Shown here: piece after piece, positions 54,901 through 63,900 of the stretch
How the letters are laid out: each line of letters opens with the position of its first letter
Numbering within the stretch: the first letter of the stretch is position 1
Assembly (NCBI GenBank): GCA_036504595.1
Contig: DASXUX010000095.1
Coordinates: forward strand, 124,001-188,000
DNA: 64,000 nt
Direction: 5' to 3'
Origin: DASXUX01 sp036504595
Lineage (GTDB): Bacteria > Planctomycetota > SZUA-567 > H5-PLA8
The notes under the pieces: model-generated
What the model was told of the DNA's origin: nothing
Databases searched by the model: none
Seen by the model: only the letters and a program-made list of their open reading frames with translations
Made by a program: the position numbers and the translations under genes

Positions 54901-57900
54901 TGCGGCCTGCGGGCCAGAATCAAGATAACATCTCGGCCCGTTGGACGGGCAAAGTCGTCGCGCCGCAAACCGGCGATTACTACTTCTATACGCGAAGCGA
55001 CGATTCCATCCGCCTGTTCGTTGATGGCACACTGGCAGGCCAGTTCCCGGACCCGGCCAACTGGATGGGCGGTCGCGGCGTCAACGCCTTGCCCGGCGAC
55101 ACTATGGGGCCGTTCACCTGGAACGCCGGCACGATTCACGATCTGGTCGTCGAGTGGAACCAGGGCGGCGGCGGCTCCGGAGCCCTCTTCTACTGGCAGA
55201 CTCCGGGCGGAGCCGAAACTCTGTTGGGCACTCCGGATGTGTTCAACAACCCATTTAACCCATCAACCATGCTGATGGGCGACGGCAAAGTCGTCCTCGG
55301 CAACAACTCGTCCTTTGGCACGGGTATTGTGAACTACGGCAATGTCAATACCAAGCTCCAGCCGACCGGCGGTGCGTGGTCCTTGCCCAACTCGCGGGTG
55401 CTGGCCAATCAGGATATCACGATTCTGCCTGGCACCGACCTGACGTTTACCGGAACGCTGCGTCTAACCAACACGAATCGGACCCTGAACATCGCCAATA
55501 ACACGACCATAGCCATCATTGAGCAGGACTCAGACGTCATGCCACGCACGTTGACCAAAGCGGGCTCTGGCACCCTGACGCTCACCGGACAATCCACCTT
55601 TGACAAGCAGTTCGCTATCTCCGGCGGCTCCGTGGTCGTCACTGGCCAAGGCTACATCCCTGATCTGACGCCGGCCGCTGGACAGCCCGCGATCGTACTC
55701 AGCGGTGGCAGCAGCCTGGTTCTGGATTATTCCGGCGGATCGGCCGATCACATTGGCGATAACAACCAAGTGCAGCTCAATGGCGGCAATACTCTGCTGG
55801 TGAACGGCTGTCCGACCGCAGACGTCACAGAGAATATGGACATCTTGGACGTGGCTTCCAGCACCGCAACGATCAAGATCGCCGCTGCTGCGGGCCGAAA
55901 TATGTTCCTGCACTTCTCTGGCTATGTGAACACCGGCGGGTATCTCTTTGACCGGAACGGAACTCCTTCTACACAGGCCAAGTTGTACATCGACGGTAAC
56001 ACCAACGGCGCCAAACTGCCCATGGCATCCGTAACCGATACCAGTATGGGCCTTAGCGCCATGCCGGCCTACTACACGACCGCCGATGGAGTCGTGCCGT
56101 CCGTTACAGGAAAGTTGTACACTTCTCAAAAGACGGGCAGTTGGAATGACTCGACTGTGTGGAAGGATGCGAGCGGAAACCCGCCTGCAGCCAATCATCC
56201 TGGCGCAGGCGATGGCGTGATTATCGATCAGTCGCACGTCATCACGCTCGCGGGAGCCGGCCCCTACAACATCGCCTACGTCAAGTTCAACAACGACGGA
56301 CAGCTCCTGGGCTCGGGCAAATTAATGAATCTATCCGACACGATCGAAGTCCCGGCGACCAGCAGCGGCGGCCCGCAGATCACGTGCGATATCGCCAACG
56401 ATACTGGCATCGCGCTGAAGCACTTGGGCACGGGAACACTGACGATTGCCGGCACCGTCAGCGGAATGGGCGGCATCACCAAGGGTGGAATCGGACGCGT
56501 CCTGATGACGAAGACCGGCACCCTGACCGGCGATACCAGTTGGGGCGCCGGCGTGCTGGCAGTCGGCGCTGACAATGTGCTGGGAACGGACGGCAAGCTG
56601 ACCTTGTGGAACGGTTCGCTGGAAGCAACCGACAACTACAAGCTGAGCAACCCGTTGCTTTTGAAGACAGACCTGACCATTGACGGCCCCGGCTCGCTCG
56701 AACTGGGCAGTGCGTTCAACAACATCATCATGAACAACGCGGATCGGACGTTTACGATCAACAACCCGCTGGCCAAGATCTCCGGTGCCATCACGTCATC
56801 TGGGCAGATCAGCAAAGCCGGCGCAGGCGAACTCATGCTGATGCAGGCCAATACCTTCACCAGCAGCATCAGTGTCGAGGTGGACGGGGGCAATCTCACC
56901 ATCGCCGACAACGGCGCACTAGGAAACGGCAGTCTGTTCATCAACGCCAACAACGTCGTTCTTAAGGCGATCAATGCCGCCACCGCTATCAGCAACAACG
57001 TGGATATCGGTGGAGATTTGATCTTCGGCGACGCCGCCAGCAACGATCTCACGCTCAACGGCCACGTCCGGCTGATCAACGCCGATCGAACCGTCACCGT
57101 CACCGCACCAAGGTCGCTTGTCGTAACGGCCGGCCTCGGTCAAGACTCCACGGCGCGCGCCTTGACCAAGGCTGGCGGAGGAACGCTGGAATTCCAGGAC
57201 CGCTGCACCTTTACCCAGCAACTCGTTCTCGCGCCGAATGGCGGAACACTGCGCCTGACCGGCAACGGCTCCCTGTCCGCGCTGAACAGCCAACCCGGCA
57301 TCATTATTGGCGCATCGGCGACTTTGGATCTGCTCGGATCGGTTTCCGGCAGTGGATTGAGCGGCAATGGGCTGCTGGGTATTTACTACAGTGGCACGCA
57401 GTTCAACACGTACGTCGGATCGCGCGTGGATCCGACGATTGACTTTACATGGGGCTCGCCCACCGTGCCGTTCCCTGGCTGCACAACGGACGGCCAGAAC
57501 TTCTCGGTGAAGTGGATGGGCAGAGTTTCACTGCCCGGGACGGCCACGGACATGTACCGCTTCGGCGGCGCTGTGGACGACAACTTGAGGGTATGGGTAG
57601 ATAACAAGATCGTGGATTATAGCTGGGGGACCGGCGGCGGGGTCGGCGCCCCTGACAACGACCCATCAGCACCCAGCTTCCCGGGCGGGGCCACCTACGA
57701 CATTGCCATGGACATGAACCAGGGTGGCGGCGGCGCAGGGGCTCATTTGTATTACCAGGTAAATGGCGGGGCTTGGTCGATCATCCCCTCGGCGTGGCTC
57801 ACGCCGACCTATAGCAGCAACAACGAGGTGATCTTCTGCGATGAACAGAACGGTGCTCCTTTTATCACCTATCCCTCCACGCAAGTTTCCGATAACGGAG

Positions 57901-60900
57901 ACGCGTGGACGTGGGTCACGTCGAACCCAGCGCCGAAGTTCGGCACCTACGCCCACCAGTCCAACATCTTCAGTGGCGAGCATCAACACTATTTCAAGAA
58001 CGATTGGAATGGCAATCGCCCAAGCAACGGACTGGCCTGGTGCTGGCCCATCGGGTTCGGCGACATGTTCTATGCGTGGGTGTACCTGGATCCAGCCAAT
58101 CCGCCTGCCGAAGTCATGCTGCAGTTCGATGACAGCAGCGCCGGCTGGGAGCACCGAGCGTACTGGGGCAGCAACTCCATTGCATGGGGCACCGATGGCA
58201 CAAACTCCCGAAGATACATGGGGCCGCTGCCGGCTACCGGCCAGTGGGTCCAGCTCCAAGTGCCTGCAGCCTCCATCGGCATGGAAGGCAATACCCTCCG
58301 CGGCATAGCTTACGTCTTACAAAATGGCCGAGCCACGTGGGACCGCACGGGAAAGGTCTCTCGCTCCGCCAGCAGCCGCATCTACGACTGGCAGGACGTG
58401 CAGATGGATGGCGGCACGCTGCGGATACAGACGACTGCGGGCACCACCGTAAAGCAAGCGCTGCGCAACCTGACCGTGAATAGCGGAAGCAATAACATCA
58501 TCCTGACACCCAGCACCACCTCTGTCCACAACACCAATGGAAGCAATGACGGGACGGACGGTGACGTGCAGCTCATCGCCACCAACCTGCTGAACACCGG
58601 GGCGGCGACCCTGAACTTTACGCGCGATGTGAGCCAGAATGAAAATTCAAACATCTACGCCAGCAACATGACGAACGGACAGCTCGTCTCGTTTGCGTCT
58701 GTCAACGGGTATCCGGCCATCTACAAAACCGGGGCTGACTTGGGCCTCGTGGATCAGTCGGCATACGCATGGGTCACGGTGCAAGACGGCAACTGGGAGA
58801 GTTCATCAACCTGGAAACAGGATGGCACTCACTCCGGCACTCCGCCGGCCGGCTCAGATGTCGTCGTGAAGCACACTGTCACGTTGACCAGCAGCGAGAG
58901 GATCAACTCGATTACGATGGATGCAGGCGGCACGTTGCCGGCTCTCGGCGGGTCGCCGGCAGTCGCCCTCATCATTGGCACCGGCGGCACAATCGCGGCT
59001 CGCGGCAACATAACGCCTGTCATTAGCTGTAACGTCATTCTGCCGGCTGGCGGCGCCGCCGTTCGCGATTCAGCCAGCAATCCACTGTCCATCACGGGAG
59101 TCGTCTCCACCTCCGGTGGCGGCACCGTGGCTTCCCGCTCCGTGCACTACGCCTTTGATGAAGTTTCCGGTATGGCCGTCATTGATAGCTCCGGGAATGG
59201 ATACAATGGAACGCTCTACCCGGGCACTAACCGCATCGCGGGAACGGTGGGCTCTGGCGCCGTCAGCTTCGATGGCACCACCAGCCAGTATATAGATGTT
59301 CCAAGCTTCACATGGGGCACTGGTCAGCCCGTGACGGTTGCATTCTGGAACTTTGTGGCTGGTCCAACGAACGAATTCGCCTTTGGCGTTGACTCCAAAG
59401 GCGGCGGGTGCCGTTTCTCCTCTCACTGTCCCTATGGCGATGGCCTTCTGTATTGGGACTATGGCAACATCGGCGGAAATGGACGCCTGACAACGTCATA
59501 CTCCGCTTACTACGGAAAATGGACGCACGTCGCCTTGGTATCCACGGGCGTCAACGGCGGATTCAAGGCCATTTACCTCAACGGCGTGCAGGTTGCGACG
59601 AGCACGACGGCCGACAGCCCCAATCAGGCGCTCGCGCGACTGATGGTCGGTACCTCGCCGGAAACACCGCAAGCATTCCACAAGGGAAACATCGATGACT
59701 TCCGAATTTACAACCGCGTTCTGATGCCGACTGAGATTTCTGTACTGGCGACGAAGAACGAACTTTACTCCAGCGGCGGCCTGGCCAAATACGACTCCGG
59801 CACGCTGATCCTTGGCGGCGCTAACACCTACTTTGGACCGACCACCATCTATGGCGGAACGCTCAGCGTGGCCAACGACTCCGCATTGAGCGTCATCACC
59901 AACCCATTGACGCTTGGCGGCGGTACTTTTGCCCCGCTGGGCTCGATCACGACCCTGCGCACCGTTATGCTCGCCAATAACGCCACAAGCACGATCACCG
60001 TGCCCTCCGGGTCTGTCCTGACGCTCAACGGCCAGGTCACGGGCGCTGGAAACCTGACGTCCAATGGTGCCGGCAAGCTGGTCCTGAACGGCATCAACGA
60101 CTTCTACGCAACGCCAAATGGCGCGCAGGTCACGATTAACAGCAACAGCATCGTCGAGATCGTGCGCAAGGAGAACCTCGGCAATATCGCCAATGACGTG
60201 GTCTTCAGCGGCACGGGCGGAACGCTGCGCAGCAACGCCGGAAACGGCCAGACCAACGATCCCGACAGCGTCCGAATCCACACCGTCAACACGGGCGCAA
60301 CGGCCACCTTCGATGTCGTCAGCGGTACTTATCTGATCAACGACACTAATCAGCTCGCTGGCGCCGGCAACGTCTTCAAGACGGGCGGCGGTGTGCTGAA
60401 CGTCAGCAACAACAGCTTCTATACAAGCTTCACTGGACAGGTAACAGTCAATGGCGGAATTCTGCGCCTCGGCCAGAACAACGGTCAGTCGAACATGTTC
60501 GTCAATCCGCTCATCATCAACTCCGGCGGCACGCTGGCCGTCGATACTTCTGGCTCCCTGCCCACCCCGATCACGCTCGGTGGTGGCACCCTCACAGCCT
60601 ATAACGCGAACCGCGTCATCAGCGGCCCCATCAGCGTAACAGCCCCTTCGTCGGCTTCGCTGGTCGAACCTTTCACGACGACACCGCGCAGCATTAGCCT
60701 GAACGGCGCGATTTCCGGCTCGCAGCCGCTGACAGTCAGCGGCGTCGGCGGTGGAGCGGTGCTTAACGTCAATGGCGGCAGCAACACGTATTCAGGAACG
60801 ATCTCCGTCAACTCTGGCGGCGCGCTTGGCGGCTTCGGAACCCTTCCGGGCAGCGTGGTCGTAAACGCCGCCGGCGTGTTGGCGCCGGGATGCGCAATTA

Positions 60901-63900
60901 CGTCCAGTTCCGTTTATCAGAACGTGCCAGAGGCCGCCGGCTACACGTTGATCTATGAGTTGCCTATTCCGACCTCGTCCTCTTTCGCCAACGGCGTCCC
61001 GTACTCGGTCGACAACGCAGGCGCCCAGACCTTCGACCGGATCGCCTATTACATGCAACTCACCTCCGCCACCTACGGCTCGCAATGGGTTTACGTATCC
61101 TTCGACAGGCCCGGCAACATCGCCGCTGCCAACAAGACCGGTGTGCCGAATGTGGCGTCTGGCGAGTTCTACAATTACTCCAACACCACGCTCGCCAACA
61201 TGAATGTGTTCTCGAATGTGGGCAGCATTGTGACCGGTACCGGGATCGCAACTGGAAACATCGAGTTCTGGCCCTCGAACTACGGCGCGAACAACGATTA
61301 CGGCGTTCCCAATGCCAACTCTGGCACCTACGATTTCGGCGACGGGGGCGCCAATACCGGCCAGGGCTATGGTTCGATGCAGATCCACAACTACGGGGCG
61401 GGTCAGACGCTGTTTGCCTACAACAATTGGAACGGCGGCAGCGGCGAAATGGGCATCGGCAACCAGCCCTCGGGTAATCCCGACTGGACCTTCTCCAACA
61501 ACGCCGGCATCTATACGGTAAAGTACTTGGCCATTTTGGTCCGCGAGCCCAGCGGCCCGCCCGCCGCCAACCGGCTCACACTCGGCGGCCTGACTATGAA
61601 CAGCGGGTCTTCGCTGAACGTTGATCTGGACGCGACCAACGCGCCGACAAAGAACGATCTCGTCGTGGTTACCGGATCCTCCGCCGTAAACTTGAGCGGA
61701 CAGGTCAACGTTAACGGCTCGGCTAATTTCGGCACGCCCGGCACCCAGTACACGCTGGTTCAGTGCACCGGAGGTGCGGCCATCACGCAGGTGCTTTCGG
61801 TGAACGCGATACCCAGTGGCTTCACTGGTTACATTACGCAGGTCGGACCAAATGTTTATCTCAACCTCGGGTCGCTAACAGCACGGGACTACAAGGGTGC
61901 GGCTGGTACTGCCACGGCGCCCTCCAACGACAACTGGAATGCAGCAGCCAGTTGGGTACAGAACGCCGTGCCAGTCTCCGCCAGCGATACCGAACTTCGC
62001 TTTGGCGGATCAGCCGCCGTGTACACGGCTACAGATAACATCGCCGGCGCGTTCAACCTGAATAAGGTCACCTTCAATAGCACCTATGCGGCCGGCGATG
62101 AAGTCCTGGCGGCCAGCGGCGGCGGAACAATGCAAATGGTCAGTACCGCCGCCGGCGCTACTCCGATATGGGCGCAGAATGGCAGCGGCCGGTTCGACAT
62201 CCAACTGCCAGTCGCTCTAAACAACACCCTTGAGTTCACCGGCAGCGGCTCGGGCATCGTTTCCGTCCAGGGCTCCGGCACGCTCAGTGGAGCCGGAGGC
62301 CTGATCGTCAACACGAGCGCCAACGCGTTCCTCGTGCTCATGAACTCCAACAGCTACACCGGAGACACCAGGCTGCAAGCTGGTCGCCTGTGCCTCGCGA
62401 ACAGTGGCGCGCTGGGCGGCAGCAAGTTCTACATCAACGGCGGCATGTGCCGAGCCTCGACCGCAGCCGGTGCTCCGACGCTCCCGAATGAAGTTCACAT
62501 CGGCGGCACGAACATTCTCTTCGGTGAAAATGGCGCAGGTACCGGAACGACCTTCGCCGGCAACGTTTATCTCGACGTTGCCAACCCGACGATCAATTGC
62601 GTCGCCGGGTCAGCGGACATCACGTTCTCCGGAATCCTGGCCAACGGATCGGTCAGCGGCGCAGGATTCACAAAGGATGGCGGCAGGACGCTGTATCTCA
62701 CGGGCGCGAGCTCCAATACTTACACGGGCACCACAACTGTGATTGGGGATTGGCTGCGCCTGAACAAGACGGGCGGCGCCATCGCCATCAACGGAAACGT
62801 CGTGATCGGCGACGGCAACGGCGGCGCTGCAGCCGATGGAGTGCAGTTGCAGGCCAATAACCAGATCGTCTCCACGGCCACGGTAGCGATCAACAAGGCA
62901 TCCGGGCGGCTGGACCTCAACAACTTCACGCAAACGCTGGTGGCGTTGAGTGACACCGGCTCGGCCCCCGTCGGCCAGGCGATCGCCGATTTCCGCGCCG
63001 ATTATATGGTTGCCGCCAATGGGAGTACTCGTGCAGTAGGTCGTCCGGACGGCTGGAACTATTTGTGGAACAACGGCGGGGCGATGGGCAACTCCGGAAA
63101 TTACACGGCGCTGGTCTCTACTGGACCGGGCTTGGGCGATCGGTACACGCTGGACGGCAACAATACCCTTCCGCGAGGCGCCCCCTGCGCATGGTGTAAC
63201 GTCAACGCCACAGGGGCTCATCCAGGACAAGGCACCTCGCAAGGCACCGCATTTGACCGTTACGCCATTATGGCCTACACGATTCAGCCGGGCGAAGCCG
63301 GCCCGTTCGCGATCGCCAACAGCTCGGTCAACACCGGCGCCGGTGGCAACGGAACGTATACAATGGTCTTCGTCAATAACACACAGTTCGCCAACGTGTT
63401 CTGCGGAGCGAACACCACCGTCAACATCAACATGGGCCTGGGCAATCTGGCTGCCGGCGACACGGTCTACGTTGCCTTGGGACCGAATGGCAGCGATAGC
63501 TCGGACGGCACGAATATCAGCTACCAGTTGGTCCGCACCGATCTGGAAGCCGCGACGATTACCCTCGGCAGCGGTAGTACCGGTGCGCTGACCATTGGCA
63601 ATAACAGCGCCGTTGACACCACCTTCAGCGGCGGAATCATTGGCGGCGGCACACTCACCAAGACCGGCAGTTCCACGCTGACATTGACTGGCGGCAGCAC
63701 GTACTCCGGCCCGACAGCCGTTAATGGCGGCAATCTCATTCTCAGCGGTGGATCGCTGCTAAGTTCGGCTGTATCCCTGGCCAGCGGCACCAGCTTGCGC
63801 GGCAACGGAGATGGGGCCTCCACCGGATACGTCAAGTCCCTGAGCGCCCCGAGCGGCGCAACGGTCTGGCCGGGCACCACGAGCCTCTCCGCTGACACGA

